Part shown: piece by piece, positions 36,226 through 45,253 of the stretch
How the letters are laid out: each line of letters opens with the position of its first letter
Numbering within the stretch: the stretch's first letter is position 1
Assembly: GCA_000413015.1 (NCBI GenBank)
Contig: KE332516.1
Location: forward strand, 248,001 to 312,000
From: Treponema socranskii subsp. paredis ATCC 35535
GTDB taxonomy: Bacteria; Spirochaetota; Spirochaetia; Treponematales; Treponemataceae
DNA: 64,000 nt
Direction of reading: 5' to 3'
The notes under the pieces: generated by a model
What the model was told of the DNA's origin: nothing
What the model saw: only the letters and a program-made list of their open reading frames with translations
Databases searched by the model: none
Program-made: the position numbers and the translations under genes

Positions 36226-36684
36226 ATGAAAAAGCCGCTATTTTTAACCGTATTTTTGATGTCCGCTCTTGTATTTTCTGCTTGCATATTTAATGATGGC
36301 GATGACAGAGATTCTTTTACGCAAGTGGAAACTGATAAATTCGTTAAAGCAACGGAATATTCTTTTCCTAAAGATACAACGGCATTGGAATTATACAACT
36401 GCTTTATCCGTTTCCATTCGGAAGGGACATATACTGTAACCGGCACTTATAAGCATACGGAAACCGCAACGCTAAACGGTAATCTTTATACAGATACCAT
36501 TACTAAAAATATAGTAACGGTTAAGATTTATAAATCTAAAACGGAAATTTCAAATTTATTTCATGTCGATTTTATAACCGATAACAACGAAACGATAAGC
36601 AACTATTATGAATGGCAACACCACCGCGACAACGTATGGCACAATAATAAAATCGATGGCGATATTGTCATTCAGAAATTTTAA
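36226..36684 (+). CDS. small lipoprotein of unknown function
   Basis: 152 residues. The signal LFLTVFLMSALVFSAC ends in a lipobox cysteine, followed by an acidic stretch (NDGDDRD). The rest is polar and beta-rich, with no recognised domain. Codon use is AT-rich compared with the housekeeping genes, suggesting later acquisition. There is no Shine-Dalgarno site; TATATT ends six bases before the ATG. Confidence 0.65.
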   Translation: MKKPLFLTVFLMSALVFSACIFNDGDDRDSFTQVETDKFVKATEYSFPKDTTALELYNCFIRFHSEGTYTVTGTYKHTETATLNGNLYTDTITKNIVTVKIYKSKTEISNLFHVDFITDNNETISNYYEWQHHRDNVWHNNKIDGDIVIQKF

Positions 36685-36721
36685 TTCTTAAATATCCTCT
36701 GCATCTGTTTAAGTATTTTTT

Positions 36722-37261
36722 TCAATACGCCAACCGCATCTTTCCGTACGCTTTGATTCTGCCGTCATTTTTTTCATAATTCCGTGCGGTAACTCCGTTT
36801 ATTTCGTAAACGCCGTCATTGTTATCATCTTTTTGCGTACTGTCGATAAAATACACTTTTCCGTTTTCCATTTTATCAAAGAGTGCAATGTGGGTAACGC
36901 TTATCGTATCGACTTCGCTCATAAAAATCAAATCACCGCGTCTCGGAAATATCGTCGGCGTACTGTAGTTCGTATAAACGGCATTCGCGGAGGCATCGTC
37001 GAAAAGAAGATTATACTTCGTATCGACAAGGGCATATTTATAGCACATTACGACAAGACCGGAACAATCGATCCCCGCGAAACGAAGAGGTGATTGTCCG
37101 CCGTGTTCATATTTCATCCCTGTTTCTTTGTACAGCAGCGCAAATTCAAATGCGCGCTCGCATATCGCATCGGGGCAATCGATCTCCGTAAAGTTGTTTT
37201 CATGGTCATTGCATGATACAAATAGTATTGTTAATAATAAAAAAAATGTAATACGCTGCAT
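36722..37261 (-). CDS. NlpC/P60-family lipoprotein peptidase
   Basis: 179 residues. The lipobox FVSC follows a short signal. The catalytic cysteine is in GIDCSGLVV and the histidine in SVTHIALF, with FPRRGDLIFM between them, the order expected for an NlpC/P60 cysteine peptidase that cuts peptidoglycan stem peptides. It is convergent with the 36226 lipoprotein and shares its AT-rich composition. A TAGAAT -10 box lies 12 bases upstream of the ATG. Confidence 0.82.
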   Translation of the reverse strand: MQRITFFLLLTILFVSCNDHENNFTEIDCPDAICERAFEFALLYKETGMKYEHGGQSPLRFAGIDCSGLVVMCYKYALVDTKYNLLFDDASANAVYTNYSTPTIFPRRGDLIFMSEVDTISVTHIALFDKMENGKVYFIDSTQKDDNNDGVYEINGVTARNYEKNDGRIKAYGKMRLAY

Positions 37262-37464
37262 TGTTAAATTTTTATTCTACATTCTCCGCTGGGAGAATCG
37301 CATATCGATTTTCCGATCCTTTATCAACAGCAGATACGTTTGCACCGCATCTGCAAGCGGGTACGCTTTGACGCACCCGCTCATGCATATTTCGATCCGC
37401 ACTGCGCCCACCCCGCTCAAGCGTTTACGTCGCACGCATGCGGACGAGTTCTGCACACACTTTC

Positions 37465-38571
37465 CTACTGCAGCGCCGCACGAACGGCGTCGATCTCTTC
37501 TCGCGTAAGGCCGGCCTTTGTGCGGAGATAATTTTCGACGACTTTTCCGACGTTCCGATCGGTAACGCCCCGTCCGCCGTTGATCGATACGAGCGTACCG
37601 ATGATAACGTTTCCGATCATATCGTACTGCTCCGTGCCTTTTTTGACGCCGAAATAATTTTCAAAGCTCGTCATATAATCGGCTTTGATTTCATTGAGCG
37701 TCGCGCCGCACAGCGCTTCGAGCAAGGCGCACACATAGCCCGCACGATCTTTTCCTTCATTGCAATGAACGACATAGGACGCACTTTTCTTTTTGCCGAT
37801 AAAGACGAGAGCGTCGTGCAATTTTTTAATAAAATCTTCGTCGGCAAACGAAACGCCCATATTGAGGAAGACGATATTGCCTCTTTCCGCAAGCCCTTTG
37901 TAATACGGCGCTTCATCGATGTGTTTCCAAGCGCTCTCGCGGCTGTCCGCAAGATTTACCGCAGCTTTTATGCCGTTTGCTTTTATGAGCTTTTCGGCAT
38001 AAGGAGCGCGCGCATCACCGTAGACGGGATTACACGATCGATACAAGCGGCCGGATGCAATGCCTCCCGCTTTTACTTCGCGAAAATTGGCAAAAATTTC
38101 GTCCGATGCATAGTCGCTCCGGTTTTCGCTTTTTTTAAGCTGGCGGATTTTATAGTCGGCAAGGTATGCGCCCTTCCCTTTCATCGCAACGGCGACTGGA
38201 GTACCGGCTACGGCTCCGCTCGTTTTGGCAAAATTACCCATATTGATTGCGAACGAAACGCCTCCCTTGCTCAAGCGGATGAGGTATTTTCCGTTATCGA
38301 CGTCGCTGTAATTCGTACATACGGGAGCATCGAAGGTGAAAGCGCCCGCCTTTACCGACACGATATCGCCCGGCTCGAAACCCGCCGCGGTAAATTCATC
38401 CTGCGTAATGCTGAGCGCACAGTTTCCGTATTTGTCGATCGACGAAACCGCCGTTTGAACGCCCGCGCGGGAAGACTCCGCGGAAACTTTTTTTGTCGTC
38501 GCACAGCTTGCCGCAAAAAGAGAGGCGATAAAGAGCGATGCAATCGCCGCCACACGTATTTGTTTTTTCAT
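37465..38571 (-). CDS. lipoprotein tyrosine-phosphatase-like phosphatase (PF13350 type)
   Basis: 368 residues. The lipobox SLFAASC places it on a membrane facing the periplasm. After about 150 residues of beta-rich sequence comes a phosphatase domain opening GGIASGRLYRSCNPVYGDAR and containing the P-loop VVHCNEGKDRAGYVCALLEA (HCX5R with the GKD lysine). This motif is shared with PtpB and LipA, which act on phosphotyrosine and phosphoinositides. A GGAGG site precedes two ATGs; the second (38571) has better spacing. It follows the LacI gene by 64 bases in the same direction. Confidence 0.82.
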   Translation of the reverse strand: MKKQIRVAAIASLFIASLFAASCATTKKVSAESSRAGVQTAVSSIDKYGNCALSITQDEFTAAGFEPGDIVSVKAGAFTFDAPVCTNYSDVDNGKYLIRLSKGGVSFAINMGNFAKTSGAVAGTPVAVAMKGKGAYLADYKIRQLKKSENRSDYASDEIFANFREVKAGGIASGRLYRSCNPVYGDARAPYAEKLIKANGIKAAVNLADSRESAWKHIDEAPYYKGLAERGNIVFLNMGVSFADEDFIKKLHDALVFIGKKKSASYVVHCNEGKDRAGYVCALLEALCGATLNEIKADYMTSFENYFGVKKGTEQYDMIGNVIIGTLVSINGGRGVTDRNVGKVVENYLRTKAGLTREEIDAVRAALQ

Positions 38572-38635
38572 CATGATTCCTCCATGATTATCGATTATAT
38601 CACAAAAAGCCGCATTCGGGCGCGAAAACGGAACA

Positions 38636-39613
38636 TTACAATGTCGATGCGCGGCGGATCAATGTAACGGGAAAAACGGTTCGGGGAGGCACCGTTTCAC
38701 CTTTCATTTTTTTAATAATAATTTCCACTGCGCATCGGCACATATCTTCAATCGGTTGATGAACGGTTGTAAGCGGAGGATTTGTAAGACATGCAATATC
38801 GATATCGTCGAAACCGATTATCTTGAGATTTTTCGGAACCGATATATTTCTCGCCGTACACGCTTGAAGCAATTGAGCCGCAATGATATCGCTTGTCGCA
38901 AAGATTCCGTCAAATGAACTGTCGGTATCAAACATTTCGTTTATCGCTTTGTGATAATCAAAATCGTTAAACTGTTCTTCACTCGTAGCAATAACGACAG
39001 GCACGACTCCCGATTTTCGACAAGTATCTTCAAACGCTTTTGCCCGCCGATCGGCAGGCAGTTTTATGCGGGGAATGCCGCTGAAAATTGCAGGCCGTTT
39101 ACAGCCCTGCTCGAGCAGCAGTTCGGCTGCATAGACGCCTCCGCGATAATTATCGCATAAAACGGCGGGGATCAAATCGGAAATCGACCTCTCTATCGTG
39201 ACGACGGGAAACTGATCGAGACGGCTTGCAATTTTGCCGCTCCTCGTACACAAAATGATACCCGACACTTTATTCGATTTCAACATATCGATATAATCGC
39301 TTTCTTTTTCGCTGTTTTGCTGCGAATTGCATACAAGTAATTTAAATCCGTTGGAAAATGCGTATTTTTCAAGATAATTGATACACGCTGAAAAAAACGG
39401 ATGCAGCAATGACGGTACGATCGCGCCGATGAGTTTCGTCTGCTTTTGTACGAGAGCGCGCGCGATTTCATTCGGTCGATAATCGAGCTCGCTCATGACT
39501 CTATACACTTTTTCACGAGTTTGCGCGCTGATATAACCTCGATTATTGAGAACGCGCGATACTGTCGTCACCGTTATGCCTGCTCTTTCCGCGACGTCTT
39601 TTATCGTAGCCAA
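38636..39613 (-). CDS. LacI-family transcriptional regulator
   Basis: 325 residues. The N-terminal helix-turn-helix (IKDVAERAGITVTTVSRVLNN, hinge YRPNEIARALVQK) is followed by a periplasmic-binding-like effector domain. The start is TTG with GGGG six bases upstream. It is the last gene of the tight transporter-phosphoesterase run, 15 bases after the MBL gene, so it very likely controls the unit in response to the imported compound or a breakdown product. Confidence 0.92.
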   Translation of the reverse strand: MATIKDVAERAGITVTTVSRVLNNRGYISAQTREKVYRVMSELDYRPNEIARALVQKQTKLIGAIVPSLLHPFFSACINYLEKYAFSNGFKLLVCNSQQNSEKESDYIDMLKSNKVSGIILCTRSGKIASRLDQFPVVTIERSISDLIPAVLCDNYRGGVYAAELLLEQGCKRPAIFSGIPRIKLPADRRAKAFEDTCRKSGVVPVVIATSEEQFNDFDYHKAINEMFDTDSSFDGIFATSDIIAAQLLQACTARNISVPKNLKIIGFDDIDIACLTNPPLTTVHQPIEDMCRCAVEIIIKKMKGETVPPRTVFPVTLIRRASTL

Positions 39614-39628
39614 AATGCGACCCCGCTC

Positions 39629-40474
39629 TTATACGGTGACGACCATACCGTCATGCGTTAAATACATATCGTCTTTTTCGGCAAGAGACGCGAATTCATC
39701 CGGAGCTAAACCGCACATATGCGAAAAATGATTGAGATATATTTTTGTCGACGCGTCAATAAGTCCGCATGAGCGAAGCCGTTCGCAAACCGTCTTGTCT
39801 TCGGCCAACCCCATATGTGCATCTCCGGGCAGCGTACCGCGCGCGCAATCGAGACTGATCGCGGAAAATACTTTTCCGTAACGATTCAGCGCATCGAATG
39901 TCCTTTCAGGCGGAAGCCCTGTGTCGTTACCGTAAAGAAAAGAATGCGTGCCGTCAGAAAGCGCGAATATACAGCATTCTTCGCCTTTTATGTGATCCGC
40001 TTCAAACGCGGTGAATTCGATGTCGCCGACGGCAAACGGAACTCCGTATGCTATCTTTGAAAAATGCAATTTGGAAGGATCGGCATGTTTTTCTTCGGAA
40101 AATTTTTTATTAATTTTTTCCCGAACGGCATCATTACACCATATCGAAATATAATTTTCGTCTCTTTTGATTGACGGCAAAACGGTTGCGCCGTCTTTGC
40201 ACCTGAGCATGAGCGACATAAGATCGAGATGGTCGTCATGCGAATGCGTAAAGACGATCGTATCGACGGCGGAAAGATGTAAACGGTTTTCCCAGCTTTG
40301 CATAAAAATATCGGGTGACAAATCGATGAGTATGTGTTCGTTTATGAGCGTGCAACTGCGTGTTTTTCTGTTTTTACCGCCGAGTCGTCGCACTCTTTCG
40401 CAGGCAGCGCATTCGCAAAACGGCGCGGGAAATCCTTCCGCTGCGCCCGTTCCAAGATAGCGGATCCGAATCAT
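39629..40474 (-). CDS. PhnP-like metallo-beta-lactamase-fold phosphodiesterase
   Basis: 281 residues. The start RYLGTGAAEGFPAPFCECAAC, with paired cysteines, is typical of PhnP, and the metal ligands THSHDDHLDL, FEADHIKGE, and late YLNHFSH are intact. PhnP opens ribose 1,2-cyclic phosphate in phosphonate breakdown, but no other phn gene is present. Its place seven bases behind a sugar permease gene suggests it processes an imported cyclic or diester phosphate; that is inference. Confidence 0.85.
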   Translation of the reverse strand: MIRIRYLGTGAAEGFPAPFCECAACERVRRLGGKNRKTRSCTLINEHILIDLSPDIFMQSWENRLHLSAVDTIVFTHSHDDHLDLMSLMLRCKDGATVLPSIKRDENYISIWCNDAVREKINKKFSEEKHADPSKLHFSKIAYGVPFAVGDIEFTAFEADHIKGEECCIFALSDGTHSFLYGNDTGLPPERTFDALNRYGKVFSAISLDCARGTLPGDAHMGLAEDKTVCERLRSCGLIDASTKIYLNHFSHMCGLAPDEFASLAEKDDMYLTHDGMVVTV

Positions 40475-40481
40475 AACGCAG

Positions 40482-41327
40482 CTACCCCTTGATACCGGTC
40501 ATCGCAAGCGATTCGATAAACTGCTTTTGAAATATGATAAAGATAATGAGGACGGGCAGCGTCATGAGAGCTGCAAATGCGAATATCTGTCCCCAGAAAA
40601 TATGAACGTCGGTCGAAAGTGCGCGCAGCGCAAGCGGCAGCGTCCGATACGTTTCATCCCTCGTTACAAGCGTCGGCCAAAGCAGATCTCCCCACGAGCG
40701 CACGAAACTCATGATCGCAACCGTCGCCATAATCGGCTTCGACAGCGGCAACATTATTTTCCAGAAAATTCCGTTGTAAGATTCTCCGTCGACGATCGCC
40801 GCATCGATAAGCTCCTGCGGCATACCTTTAAAATGATTGTAATACAAAAATATATGCATCGGATAACCGGCCGTCGGGAGCGCGAGCCCGATATAGCTGT
40901 TAAGCAAGTGCATTTTATTAACAATCATAAATCGATTGATGATGACGGATTCGGTCGGAATAATGGCAAGAGCTATGACAAGCGCCAGCAGAAAATTCTT
41001 TTCCTTAAATGAAAGCATTCCCAAAACATAGCCTGCCATCGCATTGATAATCGTTACAAGGGCGACATTCATAACAGCAACGACAACGGAGTTTTTGAAA
41101 AATGTAAAAAATCTTACTTTGCCGATGATCTCCGCATAATGCTCCCATGAAGGACGCAGCGTGGGAACGAACGCTTTGATCGTAGACATATCCGCCACAA
41201 TCTGCATATCGTCTTTTACCGACGAAATGAACATATAAAAAACCGGCAAAATAAAAACCAGCGCAATGAGTATATATAAAATATAATATACGATTTCCGT
41301 TGTCGTTTTTTTTACGAGCGATCTCAT
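40482..41327 (-). CDS. sugar-type ABC transporter permease (MalG/UgpE family)
   Basis: 281 residues with six membrane helices. The EAA loop reads ELIDAAIVDGESYNGIFWKIMLPLSKP. The N-terminus (YYILYILIALVFILPVFYMF) and the end MTGIKG are typical of CUT1 carbohydrate permeases. It starts three bases after the partner permease. No ATPase subunit is encoded in the cluster, so a shared MsmK/UgpC-type ATPase elsewhere is probably used. Confidence 0.92.
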   Translation of the reverse strand: MRSLVKKTTTEIVYYILYILIALVFILPVFYMFISSVKDDMQIVADMSTIKAFVPTLRPSWEHYAEIIGKVRFFTFFKNSVVVAVMNVALVTIINAMAGYVLGMLSFKEKNFLLALVIALAIIPTESVIINRFMIVNKMHLLNSYIGLALPTAGYPMHIFLYYNHFKGMPQELIDAAIVDGESYNGIFWKIMLPLSKPIMATVAIMSFVRSWGDLLWPTLVTRDETYRTLPLALRALSTDVHIFWGQIFAFAALMTLPVLIIFIIFQKQFIESLAMTGIKG

Positions 41328-41330
41328 AAA

Positions 41331-42233
41331 TCACTTCTCCTTCGTCAAATGATTTTGAATGAGCGAAACGGCAAAAACGATCAAAAAGAATACCACGGCG
41401 ATTGCGGAAGAGTATCCGACTTGATTATTGATAAATCCCGCTCTGTAAAGAAGGTAGATAACCGATACCGTAGCATTTTTCGGTCCGCCGTTCGTCAGCA
41501 CATACACTTGCGTAAAAAGTTTCAAAGACCCGATCGTTACCGATATAAGCACGTACACGAGCGTATTGCGCAGCATTGGAATTGTGATATAAAAAAAACG
41601 CTGCGGTACGGAACATCCGTCGAGATAGCTCGCTTCATACAATTCATGCGGGATGTACTGCAATCCGCCGAGTATGATCACCATTTCAAGACCGAGCGTT
41701 TGCCATATATACATAAATGCAAGGCACGGCAGCGCCTGATTTCCGTTTTGCAGCCATGTCTGCGACGGAATACCGAACAGACCTAAAAACGAATTTAAAA
41801 GACCGGCTTGGCCCGGAGAAAAGATATACGACCACACGACGGCGACAACGGTCATCGTTACGACTTGCGGACTGAAATATATGGCTCGAAATACTTTTAC
41901 GCCGGTGAGCTGTTTATTTACAAAGACGGCAAGGATCGTCCCGAGCAAAATAACCGCGGGTACGACCATGAGCGCATATAAAGCGGTATTACGAAACGCA
42001 ACCGCCGCCGTTTCATTCGTAAACAGGCGCAGATAATTTTGCAAGCCGACAAAATCGGTCGGCTTTCCCATCCGCGGCACAAGCATTTTATTTGTAAATG
42101 AATAAAAAACCGCAAGAATAAAAGGGAAAAAATAAAAAATAAAAATACACAAAAATGCGGGAATGCAGTACAGCCGCGCGGTACGAGCCTGGCTTTTTTG
42201 CAATCCGCTTAATTTTCCGGAATAAGATTTCAT
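41331..42233 (-). CDS. sugar-type ABC transporter permease (MalF/UgpA family)
   Basis: 300 residues with six helices. The EAA loop is ELYEASYLDGCSVPQRFFYITIPML. The N-terminus (LYCIPAFLCIFIFYFFPFI) and family position fit CUT1 importers for oligosaccharides, polyols or glycerophosphodiesters. It forms the membrane channel with the next gene. Confidence 0.92.
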   Translation of the reverse strand: MKSYSGKLSGLQKSQARTARLYCIPAFLCIFIFYFFPFILAVFYSFTNKMLVPRMGKPTDFVGLQNYLRLFTNETAAVAFRNTALYALMVVPAVILLGTILAVFVNKQLTGVKVFRAIYFSPQVVTMTVVAVVWSYIFSPGQAGLLNSFLGLFGIPSQTWLQNGNQALPCLAFMYIWQTLGLEMVIILGGLQYIPHELYEASYLDGCSVPQRFFYITIPMLRNTLVYVLISVTIGSLKLFTQVYVLTNGGPKNATVSVIYLLYRAGFINNQVGYSSAIAVVFFLIVFAVSLIQNHLTKEK

Positions 42234-42299
42234 GCTTCTTCCTCCGTAAAAACGGCAAAGCGGGGAAAGGATCTCTATCCGTTCCCCGCCGCAGTATGC

Positions 42300-43577
42300 T
42301 TATTTATCCCAGCCGTTTTCTTTGATGACGGCGTCGATTTCTTTTGCAGCTGCGGTAAGCGTTGTTTTCGCATCCGCCCCGTGAATGATATCTCCAGTCG
42401 CCGCCTGCATGGCGGTGTAAATGGTCATGTGCGCGGGTGTAAGCGGTCTGAGTACGGAAATACCCGCTTCAAGCTGTTCGCGGTACAAATATAAGCGCCC
42501 GCCTTTTTGCAAAGCTGCAACTTGATCCATAACCGATTTTCGAGACGGAATGGCCCCGTTAAAATCGGTAACGATTCGAATATTCGCGGGCTCAAGACTC
42601 ATCTGTAAAATCCGCCACACGTCATCCGCGATCCCGTTTTGTTTTGCAGCGGTCGTCATAGCCCATACGGTCGAACCCGAGCACGTGAATACGCCTTTTC
42701 CGAAATTCGGAGGAGGAATGATTATCGCATCGTCGCCGAGATTCTTTACGTGATCGGTATATTTCCAGTGACCGATGAGTGCAAGCGCGCTTTCTTTTTT
42801 TCCGTAAAACGCATCTTCGTAATCACATCGGCCGTTGAGATATCCCTGTTTTAAAAGCCACGTAAGATAATCGTACGCCGCGACCGTATTCGCGCCGTCG
42901 AGCACTCCTTTGGCATGAAGCGTTTTTCTGTCGATATAGTCGCCGCCGAAACTTGCAAGGATAGGCATATACGTAAAATACAACGTCGACGGTTTATTTT
43001 GACGTATATAAATCGGATACGGAATTCCGCTCGCTTTGAGTTTTTTGAGCGCATCTTCAAATTCCGCTTTCGACCACGCTTCTTTATAGCTTACGGGAAT
43101 ACGTACGCCCGCCTTTTGGAGCATCGCTTTATTTGCCCACAGTCCCATACCCGCATCGAACTGAGCGGTCGAAATAAGTTTTCCCTGATACGTTGATTCG
43201 GCAACGACGGATGGGATCAAATCGCTTTTTAAAGACGCGGGCATATATTTATCGAGCGCCTCAATGAGTCCCGCTTCATAATATGCGGGCATCTGCAGGT
43301 AATCGACGATAATCATATCCGGAGCATCTCCCACAACGGGAGCCACTTGCAGTTTTCCGTCGAGTTCGTCTTTCGGATAATATTCGTCGCGGATCGTAAT
43401 GCCCGAAGCGGTTCTGATGGTATCGAAAAGTTTTCGATACACGCCGTCTTCGGCGCCGCTGGACACCCATACTTTGACAAAATCCTGTTTGCGTTGAACG
43501 CCTTCCGTTTGTCCCAGTGCCGAGGCGGCAGATACGATCACACTGCCGGCAAGCAAAGCCGCTAACCATCTTTTCAT
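42300..43577 (-). CDS. ABC transporter extracellular solute-binding protein (CUT1 type)
   Basis: 425 residues. The signal peptide WLAALLAGSVIVSAASALGQ shows no clear lipobox cysteine. The mature part has the SBP_bac fold: DMIIVDYLQMPAYYEAGLIE, GLWANKAMLQKAGVRIPVSY, GHWKYTD and AMTTAAKQNG. ATG at 43577 has a GGAGG site; an intercistronic hairpin lies 31 bases upstream. Ligand unknown; the neighbouring phosphoesterases hint at a phosphorylated polyol or sugar. Confidence 0.9.
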   Translation of the reverse strand: MKRWLAALLAGSVIVSAASALGQTEGVQRKQDFVKVWVSSGAEDGVYRKLFDTIRTASGITIRDEYYPKDELDGKLQVAPVVGDAPDMIIVDYLQMPAYYEAGLIEALDKYMPASLKSDLIPSVVAESTYQGKLISTAQFDAGMGLWANKAMLQKAGVRIPVSYKEAWSKAEFEDALKKLKASGIPYPIYIRQNKPSTLYFTYMPILASFGGDYIDRKTLHAKGVLDGANTVAAYDYLTWLLKQGYLNGRCDYEDAFYGKKESALALIGHWKYTDHVKNLGDDAIIIPPPNFGKGVFTCSGSTVWAMTTAAKQNGIADDVWRILQMSLEPANIRIVTDFNGAIPSRKSVMDQVAALQKGGRLYLYREQLEAGISVLRPLTPAHMTIYTAMQAATGDIIHGADAKTTLTAAAKEIDAVIKENGWDK

Positions 43578-43607
43578 AAAGCTGTCCTCCAAAAGCAATT
43601 ATTAAGA

Positions 43608-43632
43608 ACAAAGAACCTACGGTTCTCTTTGT
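43608..43632 (-). promoter_or_regulatory. intercistronic hairpin before the binding-protein gene
   Basis: ACAAAGAACC (43608-43617) pairs with GGTTCTCTTTGT (43621-43632) around a three-base loop, with one small bulge. It lies between the phosphatase stop (43660) and the binding-protein start. Hairpins here commonly stabilise the downstream mRNA or end some transcripts, raising or separating binding-protein levels. Confidence 0.45.
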
Positions 43633-43659
43633 AAAAACCGATTCATCATTGTATTGCAA

Positions 43660-44349
43660 TCAACTCATAACAAATTTTTTATAGATCTTTTTGCGCACCG
43701 CATCCGTTACGCCGATCGCATCGAGATACTGCATAACCCCTCCGTATGTTTTGTGCAAAAAATCGAGGAGATTTTCCATATTCGTATAGCGTGAACCTGA
43801 AACATCGTCCGTAAAGCCTTTGATATAGGTGTGGCTCACTTCGTAGTCCGCGACAATATCTTTTTCATCGACACCCGCGATCGCATACAAAAACATCGCG
43901 GTAAGTCCCGTGCGATCCTTTCCCACAACGCAATGAAACAGCACCGGCGCTTCGGCATCCGCTAAAAAAAACAGCACTTTGCAAAATTCATCGCCGCTTA
44001 CGGTAAGAAGCTGCCGATACATACGGCACAGCGTATGCGTCATATAGACGTTGCCGTTTACTTTGAGCTCGCCCGGAGCGATCGACCCCTGCACCGATAT
44101 GTTTTTATACACGCAGGATTTCGGATAAGGGTCGGGACGAGCAGTTGTTTCTTGAGGATGCCGCAAATCGAGGATCGTCCGTATGCCCAAATCTTCAATG
44201 CGCTGTAAGTCCGCTTTCGTTGCTTTGGCAAGTTCGGTCGAACGATAAAATATGCCGTATTTTGTCATCCCTCCGCCATTGCATTCCCAGCCGCCGAGAT
44301 CGCGAAAATTTTCGATACCGTCGAATCGGAGTCTTCTGTAAGCTTTCAT
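43660..44349 (-). CDS. cytoplasmic tyrosine-phosphatase-like phosphatase (PF13350 type)
   Basis: 229 residues, no signal peptide. It opens with GIENFRDLGGWECNGGGMTKYGIFYRS, and the P-loop is LFHCVVGKDRTGLTAMFL (HCX5RT with the GKD lysine). The C-terminal helices (YTNMENLLDFLHKTYGGVMQYL) match PtpB/LipA-type enzymes with broad specificity including phosphoinositides. Its ATG overlaps the metallophosphoesterase stop (ATGA), so the two are translated together. Confidence 0.87.
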   Translation of the reverse strand: MKAYRRLRFDGIENFRDLGGWECNGGGMTKYGIFYRSTELAKATKADLQRIEDLGIRTILDLRHPQETTARPDPYPKSCVYKNISVQGSIAPGELKVNGNVYMTHTLCRMYRQLLTVSGDEFCKVLFFLADAEAPVLFHCVVGKDRTGLTAMFLYAIAGVDEKDIVADYEVSHTYIKGFTDDVSGSRYTNMENLLDFLHKTYGGVMQYLDAIGVTDAVRKKIYKKFVMS

Positions 44350-45122
44350 GTATCTCCTTCCGGAAGCGGATCCCTCGTCGTTTTTGCATTTCCGAAAAAG
44401 AAATAAAAATCCTGTAATTCCGTTTCCATCATCGCTTTGTTTTCTTTATATCTTTTCGCCGCTGTGAATTGTACACTGCGATCATAAGGTATTCGTTTGA
44501 AAACGAGTGCTCCGTTTTCTATCACCGCATACTGCGCGCTCTTATCGTTTTCGTCGGGACGGCGGTACGATATGCTTCCCGGATTTATCCACATTCTGTT
44601 TCCGTAAAGGCAGTGGGCGCACTGACGATGTGTATGCCCGACAATAATACGGCGTTCGGACGCAGTATGATACGATGTCGGCGTATGTGCATTCCAAAAG
44701 ATATCGAACTCTTCAACGCTGTTTATATCGCGATACGGAACGGTTTTATCGAATCGGTGCGTCATAAGATAATATTTGCCGTCCGCTTCAAATGCCATAC
44801 TGTCCGGCAGCGAATCCAAAAAAGACACATGATACTCGTTAAGCTGAAGACAATTTTGATGAACCCATTTGAATTGCGTCGAAGAAATATTTTCGAACTC
44901 TCCCGTGCGCCATACGTTCACCAAATGCTCGTCGTGATTGCCTTTGACAAGACGGCTCTCTGCCGTGTGAGTGCAAAACCATTCGATAATCGGCTTCGGC
45001 GAAATACCGTAGTCGACCAGATCTCCCGCGCACCACAGGCAATCAAATCCCTTTTCTTCAGATAAAACCGCGGAAAACGCTTCGAAATTGCTGTGAATGT
45101 CCGACATCAAAAGTACGCGCAT
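44346..45122 (-). CDS. YfcE/calcineurin-like metallophosphoesterase
   Basis: 258 residues, first gene of the transporter-phosphoesterase unit. The metal-binding motifs are complete: [29 protein letters not shown] and VGHTHRQ, then WINPGSI. Such enzymes cleave phosphomono- or diesters. The ATG at 45122 lies seven bases after a TATACT box, with no Shine-Dalgarno site; the frame is open a few codons further, into the promoter. Confidence 0.88.
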   Translation of the reverse strand: MRVLLMSDIHSNFEAFSAVLSEEKGFDCLWCAGDLVDYGISPKPIIEWFCTHTAESRLVKGNHDEHLVNVWRTGEFENISSTQFKWVHQNCLQLNEYHVSFLDSLPDSMAFEADGKYYLMTHRFDKTVPYRDINSVEEFDIFWNAHTPTSYHTASERRIIVGHTHRQCAHCLYGNRMWINPGSISYRRPDENDKSAQYAVIENGALVFKRIPYDRSVQFTAAKRYKENKAMMETELQDFYFFFGNAKTTRDPLPEGDT

Positions 45123-45123
45123 A

Positions 45124-45164
45124 TATAAACGAGTATACCACAAAATCCGTATATGTCAATCGTT
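45124..45164 (-). promoter_or_regulatory. operon promoter flanked by inverted half-sites
   Basis: TTGACA (45157-45152), 16 bases, TATACT (45135-45130) with TGG extending it. Perfect inverted heptamers TAAACGA (45124-45130) and TCGTTTA (45158-45164) flank the promoter. They could be bound by the LacI regulator encoded at the end of the operon. Spacing is wide for a single LacI dimer. Confidence 0.55.
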
Positions 45165-45253
45165 TAATATATTACCGGCAATTTTCAAGTGATTTACAAA
45201 AACCGGCATTCGGGTTATTATCAATACAATCTTTCGATATTATAGGTACGCAC

